Assembly (NCBI GenBank): GCA_002698785.1
Contig: PAAG01000059.1
Span: 124,001-188,000 of the forward strand
Length of the DNA stretch: 64,000 bases
DNA from: Verrucomicrobiales bacterium
Lineage (GTDB): Bacteria; Verrucomicrobiota; Verrucomicrobiia; Verrucomicrobiales; DEV007
Direction: 5' to 3'
Shown here in pieces: positions 17,866-26,867 of the stretch. Position 1 is the stretch's first letter; every line of letters starts with the position of its first letter. Position numbers and translations under genes: made by a program. A model generated the notes under the pieces. The model was not told where the DNA came from. It did not search any database and worked only from the letters and a program-made list of their open reading frames with translations.

Positions 17866-18990
17866 TCAGCCGATTGTTTTCAATATATAGCGACGGCAAA
17901 TTTCGAAATAGGACAGCATTGATTCGACCTCAATCCACTCATCTCTCCCGTGCAGATTCCCCACACGAGGTCGAGATAGAAGCACCGGAATATCGTGAGC
18001 ACAGAAAAAACGACCATCACTTCCGCCGCAAGCTCGAACCAAGCGAGCCTCTTCCCCTGTCACTTCACCAATCACTTCCAGAAACTCTTTGTCAGGCGCA
18101 AGGTGAGTGGGCTCTGCCGCGACGATTGGCTCTACTTCAAATCCCGATCCCAACAAAGAACTGATCTGCTCTAAAATGGTCGCGGAAGTTTCCGGTGGCA
18201 CGAATCGAATATCCAGCACCGCCCCTGCTTCTGCTGGGATTCTGTTAGGGCTGTCATTAGGTGTAGACAGCATTGTCAGGGCACAAGTGGGAAACCAGTG
18301 GGTTTCATTTTGGTCCGGATGAAGGTCGTCTGGTATAAACGAATCGAACCACTCCTGAACGCGAATCAATCCCAGCGATAAGTCATGAAGAGCATTGCTA
18401 CCCAGCCATGGCCTTGCCGCATGAGCAGCCTCCCCTTTTGCTCGAATGCGGAGATGAATGATACCCTTTTCTTCCACGGTGACATCCGTAAGAGATCCTC
18501 CATCGGGAATGATCGCACGCCCGCAACGGAGTTGTTCTTCTTCTACAAGAAATTTCACGCCGTTCTCTCCTCCCCTTTCTTCATCCGATGTGATCGCAAG
18601 GCCAACAGACAATCCTGGGTTTTCTCGACCCAGATGACGAATCAGCTCAATCATGATTGCTAGCTGCCCCTTCATGTCACCAGCTCCCGGCCCGTAGATT
18701 TTCCCGTCCCGTATTTCAGACCGATAGCTTCCGGGTTCGATATGCTTTACCACATCGAGATGGCCGCACAGTAAGATCTCAGGAACATCCTTTCCTTCCG
18801 GAAGCGCTATCAGAGATTCATACCCGTTCTTCTCCGCCATACGGATATTCAGGCCAGGCACCTCCTCGAGGTGGTTGCGCATCAATTGAAAACAGCGACG
18901 TCTCTCTGACGGAAGATCATCCGTACTCTCAATAAGAATTAAATCCCGGGTTAATTGGATAATGCGCTCCCGCAGTCTGTCTTTGTCCAT
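17866..18990 (-). CDS. M20-family metallohydrolase (ArgE/DapE/carboxypeptidase-like)
   Basis: 374 aa. M20 hallmarks: LCGHLDVV (metal His and Asp), GPGAGDMKGQLA (bridging Asp), TSDEERGGENG (catalytic Glu and metal Glu), dimerisation-domain AHAARPWLGSNA, and a C-terminal LHGRDEWIEVESM block with the last metal His. No signal peptide, so cytoplasmic. Cleaves an amide: N-acyl amino acid, dipeptide or similar. It follows the ATP-grasp gene by only 6 bp, so the pair probably act on related amides, one making and one cleaving. Confidence 0.88.
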   Translation of the reverse strand: MDKDRLRERIIQLTRDLILIESTDDLPSERRRCFQLMRNHLEEVPGLNIRMAEKNGYESLIALPEGKDVPEILLCGHLDVVKHIEPGSYRSEIRDGKIYGPGAGDMKGQLAIMIELIRHLGRENPGLSVGLAITSDEERGGENGVKFLVEEEQLRCGRAIIPDGGSLTDVTVEEKGIIHLRIRAKGEAAHAARPWLGSNALHDLSLGLIRVQEWFDSFIPDDLHPDQNETHWFPTCALTMLSTPNDSPNRIPAEAGAVLDIRFVPPETSATILEQISSLLGSGFEVEPIVAAEPTHLAPDKEFLEVIGEVTGEEARLVRACGGSDGRFFCAHDIPVLLSRPRVGNLHGRDEWIEVESMLSYFEICRRYILKTIG

Positions 18991-18996
18991 TCAATT

Positions 18997-20418
18997 TCAA
19001 TCTCGGTCGATCCGGCAAGGTAGGTCGAACTCTGCCATACGAAGCAACAACTTGCTCTGTCGAGGAGATGAAGCAAGGCAGAGAAATTGGCCTTTGTGCA
19101 CAAGACCGTCTTTGCCAAAATTAAAGTTCACGGGAAACACCCCGAACTCACTTTGGCCCGGAACAAAAAGGTCACCGGATGCACCCAGTAGATCGAGCAC
19201 TCCTTTTCCTGTCACTGGTTCGTCGAAACGCAAATTCCTCAATAGCCAGGAACCTTCCGGGAGAAAATGCCGAGCCAATACTGACGGATATGTCGCCCCG
19301 GTAACCCGCGCATTGATCTCGCAGATATAAACGGTGAAGGCACCGCCCTCGGTCCACGCGACCAGGAAATCCACGCTCGCAGTCCCTCTATACCCCTGCC
19401 GATAAAGCCAGCCTCCAGCAATGCCTGCCTGGCGAAGAAGCTCTTCGCGGAGTCCGTTGTTTTCCTCCAAATATCTCGGCGGAGATTCGTTCCCTTCGTG
19501 GATACTCGCTTTGCTGAGAATCTGTTCGGTAATGTCGTACATAGCGACCTCACTTTCTCTCAGGAACAATTGCACGCTCGGGCTACGAACTTCAGTCACT
19601 CCAAACTCCCCCGGACTCAACCAGCCCTGCACGAGGCACGGCCCCTCCGTGAAAAAGTGCCGGGGAACCGAACGGGCTATCTCGTCACAATCGGCAAGAT
19701 CGGGAATTTTAATCATTCCGATACCGGATGCTCCCAGCGGTGCCCGAACGACCGCGGCGGAAAAACCACGTTGCCTGAGTGAACCGAGTCCTTTCGAAAT
19801 CCCCTCCGCTGATTCGACTATCTCAGTAGCCGGGAAAGGCAGGCCCTGCTCCTCGATAAAGGAATGGAGCATCCACTTGTTGTTTCCAAACCGGCTGCCT
19901 TCATGTGAGGATATCGTTTGTTTTCCGGACTTTCGGGCCACTGCGCTCAAGATGCTATCGGTGACATACCCGTCTACGAATTCTGCGCTGTGTTCGCAAA
20001 TTCGGTAAATGAAGTCTATTTCAGAATCAGCGTTCCCGGATAATTCTTCTCCCAATTTCAGATAATCGGGATGCGACAAGATCTCCATTTCAGGGAGGGA
20101 AAGCCCAGCGGTTTCCGAGAAATATTCCACCAAATCGTCGTCGGGCGCTCTTTCAAGAATCAGGAGGTTTTCTCCCTTACCAGGGTATACCAGATCCAAA
20201 ATCGGAAGAAGCCTTCCACCGTAGGAGTCGACCTCGCCAACTTCATCGGAAAGCATTTGCGTTTGTTCCTCATTTCCAAAGAACAGTCCCAGGAGGTTGG
20301 CAAAGAAGATCACATTGCGATCCCAAAACTGCGGCGTCTTGCCGATCGTATCGAGCACAGCCACATCGGATCGCGAATCTGCATTTTCCGTGTCAGGTAG
20401 TGAAACAGGTAACGTCAT
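18997..20418 (-). CDS. ATP-grasp ligase, PGM1/peptide-ligase-like
   Basis: 473 aa. The N-terminal about 150 residues lack an obvious Rossmann motif (pre-ATP-grasp type). The ATP-grasp fold follows: GSRFGNNKWMLHSFIEEQGL, AAVVRAPLGASGIGMIKI (nucleotide loop), CLVQGWL, SVDFLV, and the metal motif YICEINARVTGATYPSVLA. The Glu-x-Asn pair is intact, so it should be active, forming an amide between a carboxylate and an amine. The C-terminal VFPVNFNFGKDGLVHKGQFL recalls PGM1-type peptide ligases. Substrates unknown. First gene of an operon with the M20 hydrolase. Confidence 0.75.
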   Translation of the reverse strand: MTLPVSLPDTENADSRSDVAVLDTIGKTPQFWDRNVIFFANLLGLFFGNEEQTQMLSDEVGEVDSYGGRLLPILDLVYPGKGENLLILERAPDDDLVEYFSETAGLSLPEMEILSHPDYLKLGEELSGNADSEIDFIYRICEHSAEFVDGYVTDSILSAVARKSGKQTISSHEGSRFGNNKWMLHSFIEEQGLPFPATEIVESAEGISKGLGSLRQRGFSAAVVRAPLGASGIGMIKIPDLADCDEIARSVPRHFFTEGPCLVQGWLSPGEFGVTEVRSPSVQLFLRESEVAMYDITEQILSKASIHEGNESPPRYLEENNGLREELLRQAGIAGGWLYRQGYRGTASVDFLVAWTEGGAFTVYICEINARVTGATYPSVLARHFLPEGSWLLRNLRFDEPVTGKGVLDLLGASGDLFVPGQSEFGVFPVNFNFGKDGLVHKGQFLCLASSPRQSKLLLRMAEFDLPCRIDRD

Positions 20419-20503
20419 TGGGAGGAACCACTCTATTACTTATAACCGCTTGCCGAGTCGCAGACCAGCCTACTGGTTCTGTGAGCGACAGAAATATAAA
20501 ATA

Positions 20504-20517
20504 TTCACACGTGTAAA
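20504..20517. promoter_or_regulatory. Short dyad around ACACGTGT in a divergent promoter region
   Basis: TTCACACGTGTAAA is a near-perfect 14-bp dyad with an 8-bp exact core. It lies between the divergent ATP-grasp and DUF3313-like genes, next to an AT-rich TATAAAATATT. It might be an operator for either gene. Statistical support is weak at this length. Confidence 0.3.
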
Positions 20518-20571
20518 TAAGGTGAAAATTCAGATTGCCTTTTCCTCATTTATACGCGAACCAGAATTGCG

Positions 20572-21438
20572 ATGACCTGCCGTCTTGTTTTGCTCATCCT
20601 GCCGTTGAGTCTGTTGATCAGTTGTGAGACCACTCAGCCGGAGAAACGTTACTACCTGAGTTCCTATTACGGAATGGAGGAGAAACCCAGCGGCCTTGCG
20701 AACAAGGCACTCGTCAAAGAGGGAGATCCCGACCGCTTAAAACGTTACAAGCGAGTCATCATCGAAGACGTAAAAGTCATTCGCTCCAAGAGTGACAATC
20801 CCAAGATTCAGGCAGTCACCCGTGCCGAGAGCGAAGAGCTTGCCGAGAAGTTCGAAGACATTCTCGAACAGGAATTGGGCAAGAAATACGAGATCACTCG
20901 TTATCGAAGCTACAGCACCTTGAGCGTTCGCGCAGCTCTTACAGAACTGAAGCCGAGTAATCCGGCCATGTTCGCAGTGAACTATCTCCCTTACGCTGGA
21001 ATGGCTGCAACAGGCGTCCAGCTTCTGAGCGGAGAAACCGTCGGAGCCGGTAGCACGACTGTGGAAATCGAAGTTGTTGATTCGCGCTCACGTCGCCAGC
21101 TTTTCGCTATGGTGGACCAGCTCAAAGGCGGCAAGCACAATATCGGCGGTCTTGAAAAGTGGGGCCAGACTCAAGGCGCCATGCGCATGTGGGCTCGCCA
21201 GGTTAGCCGCGGCATCCAAGCGAACACGACGAATGCGGCAGCAAGCCCTTCCGCATCCAAACCAAAGCCAAAACCGAAGCCGAAGCCTTCGACTTCCAAA
21301 AAGGAGAAGCCAGAGCCCAAGCCTCTTTTCGGCAAGAAGTCTGACGAGAAGTCTTCGACTCAGAAAAAGAAATCTTCTTCCTCTACCAAAAAAGATCAGG
21401 ACAAGAAACCTTTCTGGGGAAAGAAAGAAGAGGCCTGA
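20572..21438 (+). CDS. DUF3313-like lipoprotein with lysine/proline-rich tail
   Basis: 288 aa. Lipoprotein signal with lipobox LISC, Cys18. Residues about 60-215 resemble DUF3313-type outer-envelope proteins: KRVIIEDVKVI, an ELKPSNPAMFAVNYLPYAG segment and GAGSTTVEIEVVDSRSRRQL. The last about 60 residues are low-complexity: a run of KP dipeptides, then repeated FGKK/FWGKK and serine/lysine blocks. The tail could bind anionic polymer or nucleic acid. No enzyme motif. Its stop is one base from that of the convergent symporter gene. Confidence 0.65.
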   Translation: MTCRLVLLILPLSLLISCETTQPEKRYYLSSYYGMEEKPSGLANKALVKEGDPDRLKRYKRVIIEDVKVIRSKSDNPKIQAVTRAESEELAEKFEDILEQELGKKYEITRYRSYSTLSVRAALTELKPSNPAMFAVNYLPYAGMAATGVQLLSGETVGAGSTTVEIEVVDSRSRRQLFAMVDQLKGGKHNIGGLEKWGQTQGAMRMWARQVSRGIQANTTNAAASPSASKPKPKPKPKPSTSKKEKPEPKPLFGKKSDEKSSTQKKKSSSSTKKDQDKKPFWGKKEEA

Positions 21439-21439
21439 T

Positions 21440-23587
21440 CTAGTTTGCTCCGATTCCCGCTAACCAGACGAGGAATCCCACAACGACGAAGCAGACTGCT
21501 ACAGCAGCGAGAAAACCAAGAATGTCTTTCGGTCTTGGTCTTGTGAACTCCAAGCTGGATCCTGGAAACAGCTTTCGTGATTCGAACTGAGAAGGATCAG
21601 CGTAGGAACGTTCCAGTTCCGCCACATCTTCCAAGTGGTCTGCTTTGACCACCGTTTTCATCTTCGCGTAGTAACGGTCCAATGCTTCTTTGGAATTCGG
21701 TTTGGTGAATAGACTGACGAGGATCAGCACCAGGAACGGAAGCAAAACACGAGTGGGAAGACGCAATGTTTCCAGGGTGGCTTTTGACGCACGATTGAGA
21801 TCAATCCCCATCCAGTGATAGATCAGGAAATCGACATTAAAAGAGCCCGAGCCAATCAACTCGCCGGTCTGGTGCTCGACCAAGGTCACCGTGTCTCCGC
21901 CAGTAGTTTCTTCTAAAGTCTCAAAGACAGGCTCACCTTCCGCTGGCGAAACTCCCCCGCTCCAGAACAAAGAACGGCCTCCTGATTTTAAAATCACCTC
22001 GATGTTCTCGCCGACTTCAGCATTTGGTGGTTCCGGTCCGAGTTTTTTGATCAGGTCCGCATCTTCATTTTTCTGAGCGTCTGTCATCGCATTCGCCCAG
22101 GCCTCATGTTTTGCGACATCCGCTGCAGTAGCGGGTCGAGTAATCGTCTTCGTGATCACATCGGTGGTCTGCGAAAACGACTGGTTTTCCCGCATCCCGG
22201 GAACTTTTGATATGACTTCAGGGAGGATGAAAAAGAACGAAAGCGAAAACGCTACAGTCAGCCAGACGGCGGTTCGGTTCGCTCGCCGCCAATACATCCC
22301 AATCCAGAATGGAGCGGCGAAAAGAATCGGCAGCTCCACCGCGAGTTTGAACTGCCCGAACACATCGGACATCGTCAGCGAAACAACCGTCGCCCCCACG
22401 ATGATGATCAATCCAGTCAATCGGGCGACGAGCACGTATGTCTTTTCCGAAGCGTTTGGGTTTATGTAAGCGGCGAAGACATTTCGTGTGATCAAAGCCG
22501 AAGTCACAATCATGTAGGTATCAGCAGAGCTCATCATGGCGGCAAGGAGGCAAGCCAACATCAACCCGACCAAGCCGAGATTTAACGGTCCCAAAATCTC
22601 TCTCGCAGCCACTCCCCACACTCGGTCCGGATTCTCAGCGATCGATGCGTTGCCAGCCAAGAGAGCCAGAGCGATCAATGCCGTCAGCGCCCAGCCCACC
22701 GTGCAGAGGCGCTTGAGGAAATTCCCCACGACGAGACCAATTCGCGCTTCATCCTCACTTTTCGCAGATCCTCCGCCGGTAGCGATAAAGTGAGGTTGCA
22801 CGACGATCCCGACCAGAACTAACAGAGTGAGAGACACGATATACTGAGGTGGAAACTCACCGGCGCTTGGTCCGGTAAACAGCCCGAAAAAGTCCGGTGA
22901 GACTCGCTCGTGCATGATCCGAAATCCGTCGAGGATTCCCATGGTTTCCGGATCGCCAAATTCCTTCACCAACGCATTCAGCCCAAAGGGAATCAGAAGG
23001 ACTGACAAAAGAATGATGAATATCCCCTGAATGAGGTCAGTCCAATAAGCGGCAGTCAACCCACCGAGCACGCCGTATAAAATCACGATCACCGCGATGC
23101 TCGGAACAAGAATGTATTTCAGGTCAACTCCCCCGACTTGATCAATACCCATCAACGGCGCTGCAAAGGAAGCGATCGCCGTGAACATCGTCGACAAGTA
23201 GTACATGTAGAAGACGATCGCGAACAAAGAGTAGGCAGCACCAAGTCCTTTCGACTCGTATCGCTCCACATACCAATCCCCCAAAGTGAGGTGGCGCATC
23301 CGCCGATACCAGACAGCCGTGATCCAGTAGATCGGAGTAACGAACAGCCACATCAATGCCGACCACACTCCGCTCAGGCCGCTGGTCCAGCAGGTCCGCC
23401 CAACAGTGACGGGTTCATGGGCTCCTGTTCCAGCGCCGAATGCTGCAAAAGTTTGCAGTAATTTTCCAAAACCACGGCCTCCCATGAAGTAGTCCTCTTG
23501 CCCCTTCACTCTTCGCATCGCCCAGATGCCGATGACGATCATGACAATGAAATACGCGGCGAGCACGAAGTAATCGATCAGATTCAT
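21440..23587 (-). CDS. Sodium:solute symporter (SSS family) with large soluble insert
   Basis: 715 aa from ATG 23587; the longer frame from 23716 adds a non-hydrophobic leader. Begins MNLIDYFVLAAYFIVMIVIGIWAM and has the SSS pattern with LGGLTAAYWTDLIQGIFI and LLAAMMSSADTYMIVTSALITRNVF (sodium-site helix 8 with the SS pair). After the tenth or eleventh helix there is a hydrophilic stretch of roughly 110-130 residues (from about PGMRENQSF to VDFLIYHWMG) before the final helices. Substrate unknown, sugar or organic acid. Divergent from a second SSS gene. Confidence 0.9.
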   Translation of the reverse strand: MNLIDYFVLAAYFIVMIVIGIWAMRRVKGQEDYFMGGRGFGKLLQTFAAFGAGTGAHEPVTVGRTCWTSGLSGVWSALMWLFVTPIYWITAVWYRRMRHLTLGDWYVERYESKGLGAAYSLFAIVFYMYYLSTMFTAIASFAAPLMGIDQVGGVDLKYILVPSIAVIVILYGVLGGLTAAYWTDLIQGIFIILLSVLLIPFGLNALVKEFGDPETMGILDGFRIMHERVSPDFFGLFTGPSAGEFPPQYIVSLTLLVLVGIVVQPHFIATGGGSAKSEDEARIGLVVGNFLKRLCTVGWALTALIALALLAGNASIAENPDRVWGVAAREILGPLNLGLVGLMLACLLAAMMSSADTYMIVTSALITRNVFAAYINPNASEKTYVLVARLTGLIIIVGATVVSLTMSDVFGQFKLAVELPILFAAPFWIGMYWRRANRTAVWLTVAFSLSFFFILPEVISKVPGMRENQSFSQTTDVITKTITRPATAADVAKHEAWANAMTDAQKNEDADLIKKLGPEPPNAEVGENIEVILKSGGRSLFWSGGVSPAEGEPVFETLEETTGGDTVTLVEHQTGELIGSGSFNVDFLIYHWMGIDLNRASKATLETLRLPTRVLLPFLVLILVSLFTKPNSKEALDRYYAKMKTVVKADHLEDVAELERSYADPSQFESRKLFPGSSLEFTRPRPKDILGFLAAVAVCFVVVGFLVWLAGIGAN

Positions 23588-23726
23588 AGCGGTTCTCGGA
23601 ATCGTGATCAGATTACAGCGATTAGTCACTCGCAAAGGTAGCGAATCTGCGCCGTATATCTCGACGATCGGCTCTTGGCAAATCTCCAGCCATCTGCTCC
23701 CATGGAGCCGACCCACTTGTTTTCAA

Positions 23727-25244
23727 ATGCATGTGTTAGACATCGCAACGGTCGGAATCTACATGGCTGTGATTCTCGGCATCGGCTTTCTCTCCGGCAA
23801 ACACCAGTCTCGCCGCGAATTTTTTGTCGCCAGCGGTTCGATGGGATGGCTGGTCGTAGGACTGAGTGTCATGGCAACGCTGTTCTCCTCGAACAGCTTC
23901 GTATTTTACCCTTCGGCTGCTTTTGGAAACAGCCTCCGCATCGCTCTGTCACTCTTTGCCTTTCTCCTAATGACTCCGGTCGTGATCTGGGTGTTTATCC
24001 CGGTCTATGCTCGCCTGAATCTCGGCACAGCTTACGAGTACCTGGAACGTCGATACCATGTCTCGGTGCGAACTCTCGCGAGCGGGCTGTTCGTGCTCCT
24101 TCGAATTGGCTGGATGGCATCGGCCACGTATGCAGCTTCTCTTGTTGTGGCAGAGGTCGCAGGTGTCCCGCAGGATACCGTAATCATCATCCTCGGGATC
24201 GTAGCGATCGGATACACAGTTCTTGGCGGACTCAGGGCAGTGATGCTGACAGACGTCGTCCAGTTCTTCGTTTTCGCTGCAACGATTCTTGCCGCAGTAG
24301 GGCTGATTCTTTACAAAACAGAAGCTGGGTTTGGCCAAGTCTTTCATACCTATTTTGACGGGCGTGAAGGGCTGATCATCGACTTCGAACCTTCCCTAAC
24401 ACTTGCCTACGGAAGCTGGGCGATCATGATTGGAGTCTTCCTTGAAGCCCTCTCTGCCTTTGGCGTCGATCAAGTGGCCGTGCAGCGCTATTTGTCGGCG
24501 CGATCCGAGAGAACGTCGCAAATCGGAGCAGCAATCAACCTACTCGGGATGTGGATTGTTTTGCCTGGCTTATTAATGATCGGAGTCGCTCTGTACAGTT
24601 GGTATTCCTTGCACCCTGGCGAACTCGGTGCAGGAGCGACTGTTGCTGAAGTCCTGGAGAACGAGGGTGCTACCGTAGCAGACAAAGCCATGCCGCAATT
24701 CGTCCGGCTCCACTTTCCTCCCGGTCTCGCCGGACTTTTCCTTGCGGCATTAATTGCTGCTATCATGTCCAGCATTGATTCGGGAATCCACTCCGTGACA
24801 ACCGCACTGGTCGTGGATTTTCGAGACCGACTCCTGCCTTCGTTGAGACCGAATTCAGATAAGGCGGAACTTCGATCCATTCGCATGACACTTCTGGTGA
24901 TCGGTGCGCTCTCTGTCGGCCTTGCTTTGTTTGTTGGGACACTCGGAGACGTGTTCGCCATTGGAAAAAAACTCACGGCTGCTTTTGGTGGTCCTCTGTT
25001 AGCGATTTTCATTCTCGCTCTCTTTTCCCGGCGATCTACTTGGCAGGGTGTATTAATCAGCGTCGTGCTGGCAACGGTCCTGACACTGATCCTCATGTAT
25101 AAGACGGACTGGTTCTCGGTATGGTTCTGGCCCATTGGTTTCGGAACAGCCCTACTGCTTGGATTCATACTGAGTTTCCTGTTTCCCAATCAACCCACCC
25201 ATCTTACCTACAGGCAGGTTTTACGAGATCACCCCAAGTCATGA
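23727..25244 (+). CDS. Sodium:solute symporter (SSS family)
   Basis: 505 aa from ATG 23727; the longer frame from 23604 runs into the promoter region of its neighbour. Thirteen or so helices; diagnostic LGGLRAVMLTDVVQFFVF and AALIAAIMSSIDSGIHSVTTALVVDF (sodium-coordinating Ser residues). Its TGA overlaps the ATG of the creatininase-family gene (ATGA), so import of a small solute and its cytoplasmic amidohydrolysis are probably coupled. It differs from the divergent symporter by lacking the soluble insert. Confidence 0.92.
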   Translation: MHVLDIATVGIYMAVILGIGFLSGKHQSRREFFVASGSMGWLVVGLSVMATLFSSNSFVFYPSAAFGNSLRIALSLFAFLLMTPVVIWVFIPVYARLNLGTAYEYLERRYHVSVRTLASGLFVLLRIGWMASATYAASLVVAEVAGVPQDTVIIILGIVAIGYTVLGGLRAVMLTDVVQFFVFAATILAAVGLILYKTEAGFGQVFHTYFDGREGLIIDFEPSLTLAYGSWAIMIGVFLEALSAFGVDQVAVQRYLSARSERTSQIGAAINLLGMWIVLPGLLMIGVALYSWYSLHPGELGAGATVAEVLENEGATVADKAMPQFVRLHFPPGLAGLFLAALIAAIMSSIDSGIHSVTTALVVDFRDRLLPSLRPNSDKAELRSIRMTLLVIGALSVGLALFVGTLGDVFAIGKKLTAAFGGPLLAIFILALFSRRSTWQGVLISVVLATVLTLILMYKTDWFSVWFWPIGFGTALLLGFILSFLFPNQPTHLTYRQVLRDHPKS

Positions 25245-26005
25245 AATACCACGAACTCACCGCTACGCAGTTGGCTGAAATTGACAGAGAAAGCGTTCTC
25301 GTTGTTATCCCTATCGCTGCAGTCGAACAACATGGCCCCCACATGCCTACTGGGACGGACACGATTTTGTGTACGGCAGTTGCCGAGGAACTGGAGAAGC
25401 AACTGGAATCGCAAATCCTTCTTTTGCCGACGACATGGCTGGGAGCCAGCGCTCATCACCTTCGCTTCGGCGCAACAATCGACTCCTCACTCGACACTTA
25501 TATTTCCACCCTATGCGACATCGGTCGCTCGCTGCTCGATGATGGATTCAAACGTCTCTTCTTTCTGAATGGTCACGGAGGAAATATTGACCCGATGAAA
25601 ATCGCACTTCGCGACCTTCAGCTAGACTACCAAGATGCCCTACTCGTCGCCGGGTGCTACTGGTCGGTAGCAAATCACGAACGTGAGCAGGTTCTTGAAG
25701 GAGATCACAAGTTCGTCGGGCATGCCTGCGAGTTTGAGACATCTCTCATGCTCCACGTGCGTCCGGATCTGGTCGACATGGACAACCTGGAAGATGCTGG
25801 CGATCTTGTTCCTGATCAGATCGACGGGCTTTTCGTCAGTCGCGACATGATGCAACGGACGGCAAACGGATACACCGGTCGGCCGGATCTCGCGACGGCA
25901 GAAAAAGGAGTGAAGCTGTTTTCCTCGATACAGACCCGATTAGCATCCACAGTCGAAACACTTCTGGGCCAACCCTTGGGAACGACTTATTCGGACTTCG
26001 AGTAA
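25241..26005 (+). CDS. Creatininase-family amidohydrolase
   Basis: 254 aa from ATG 25241, overlapping the symporter stop by four bases. Family motifs: AVEQHGPHMPTGTDT (metal Glu, His, Asp) and LFFLNGHGGNIDPM (metal His), later CEFETSLMLHV with the second-metal Glu. The family covers creatininase, 3-dehydro-scyllo-inosose and F420/riboflavin-pathway formamide hydrolases, so creatinine should not be assumed. Coupling to an SSS transporter suggests catabolism of an imported cyclic amide or keto-inositol-like compound. Confidence 0.88.
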   Translation: MKYHELTATQLAEIDRESVLVVIPIAAVEQHGPHMPTGTDTILCTAVAEELEKQLESQILLLPTTWLGASAHHLRFGATIDSSLDTYISTLCDIGRSLLDDGFKRLFFLNGHGGNIDPMKIALRDLQLDYQDALLVAGCYWSVANHEREQVLEGDHKFVGHACEFETSLMLHVRPDLVDMDNLEDAGDLVPDQIDGLFVSRDMMQRTANGYTGRPDLATAEKGVKLFSSIQTRLASTVETLLGQPLGTTYSDFE

Positions 26006-26094
26006 GACGCTTCGATTCCCCCTCAGAGTTTCTCACGCGATCAGGCACGATGGCAGGCTGTGCGAGGTGCTCCCGGAGAGGCTAACTTCTCACT

Positions 26095-26823
26095 ATGAGA
26101 CAACTTGGCGTCGCCCTTTTCTTCTTCCTTAGCGGTTTCTCGCTTTCCAACGCGGAAGAACCTCAAATCGAAGAGACCGGCTTTGTCGATTTATTCAATG
26201 GCAAAGACCTCTCTGGATGGATCGATGTCAACACTTCGCCCGAGACCTGGTCTGTAGAGGACGGGCTACTCGTTTGCTCCGGCCAACCAATCGGCGTGAT
26301 GCGGTCAGAAAAGCAATATGAGAACTTCATCCTGATTGTCGAATGGCGCCATATGGATCCGGGCGGGAACTCCGGTGTTTTCATCTGGTGCGATGCCAAT
26401 CCTCGCGAAGAGAACCGACTGCCCAGCGGAATGGAAGTCCAGATGCTCGAGTTGGACTGGCCCAAGTTGAACCGTTACAAAGATGGATCGCTCCCTCCGA
26501 TAGCCTATGTGCATGGTGAGTTGTTTGGCGCAGGAACAGTCACCGCCGTCCCCGATAATCCGCGAGGAAAGCGAAGCAAATCGGTTGAAAACCGCTGCAA
26601 GCCTCGAGGCAAATGGAATCGCTATGTGGTCGTGGCAGTCGACGGAACGGTGAAGCTTTCCGTAAATGGGAAATTCGTGAACAGCATCCGAGAGTCGTCG
26701 ATCCGTAAGGGCTATCTTTGCCTCGAATCTGAGGGAGGCGAGATCCATTTTCGCAAGATCAAGATCATGGAACTCCCAGGCGGCATGGCAGATGAGAAAT
26801 CCACTGCACCTGTTCTAGATTAA
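26095..26823 (+). CDS. Secreted DUF1080 protein (3-keto-disaccharide hydrolase family)
   Basis: 242 aa. Signal peptide ([13 protein letters not shown]) then the standard opening [16 protein letters not shown], a concanavalin-like beta sandwich with [22 protein letters not shown], and a final [10 protein letters not shown] strand. PF06439 proteins are periplasmic and abundant in PVC and Bacteroidota; characterised members cleave 3-keto-glucosides. Carries an insertion with [19 protein letters not shown]. Lies between the creatininase and transglutaminase genes, spaced for its own promoter. Confidence 0.9.
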   Translation: MRQLGVALFFFLSGFSLSNAEEPQIEETGFVDLFNGKDLSGWIDVNTSPETWSVEDGLLVCSGQPIGVMRSEKQYENFILIVEWRHMDPGGNSGVFIWCDANPREENRLPSGMEVQMLELDWPKLNRYKDGSLPPIAYVHGELFGAGTVTAVPDNPRGKRSKSVENRCKPRGKWNRYVVVAVDGTVKLSVNGKFVNSIRESSIRKGYLCLESEGGEIHFRKIKIMELPGGMADEKSTAPVLD

Positions 26824-26867
26824 ACCGTGCTCGCGCTGGAATCGTATTATTCTCAAGAATCGAGAAA

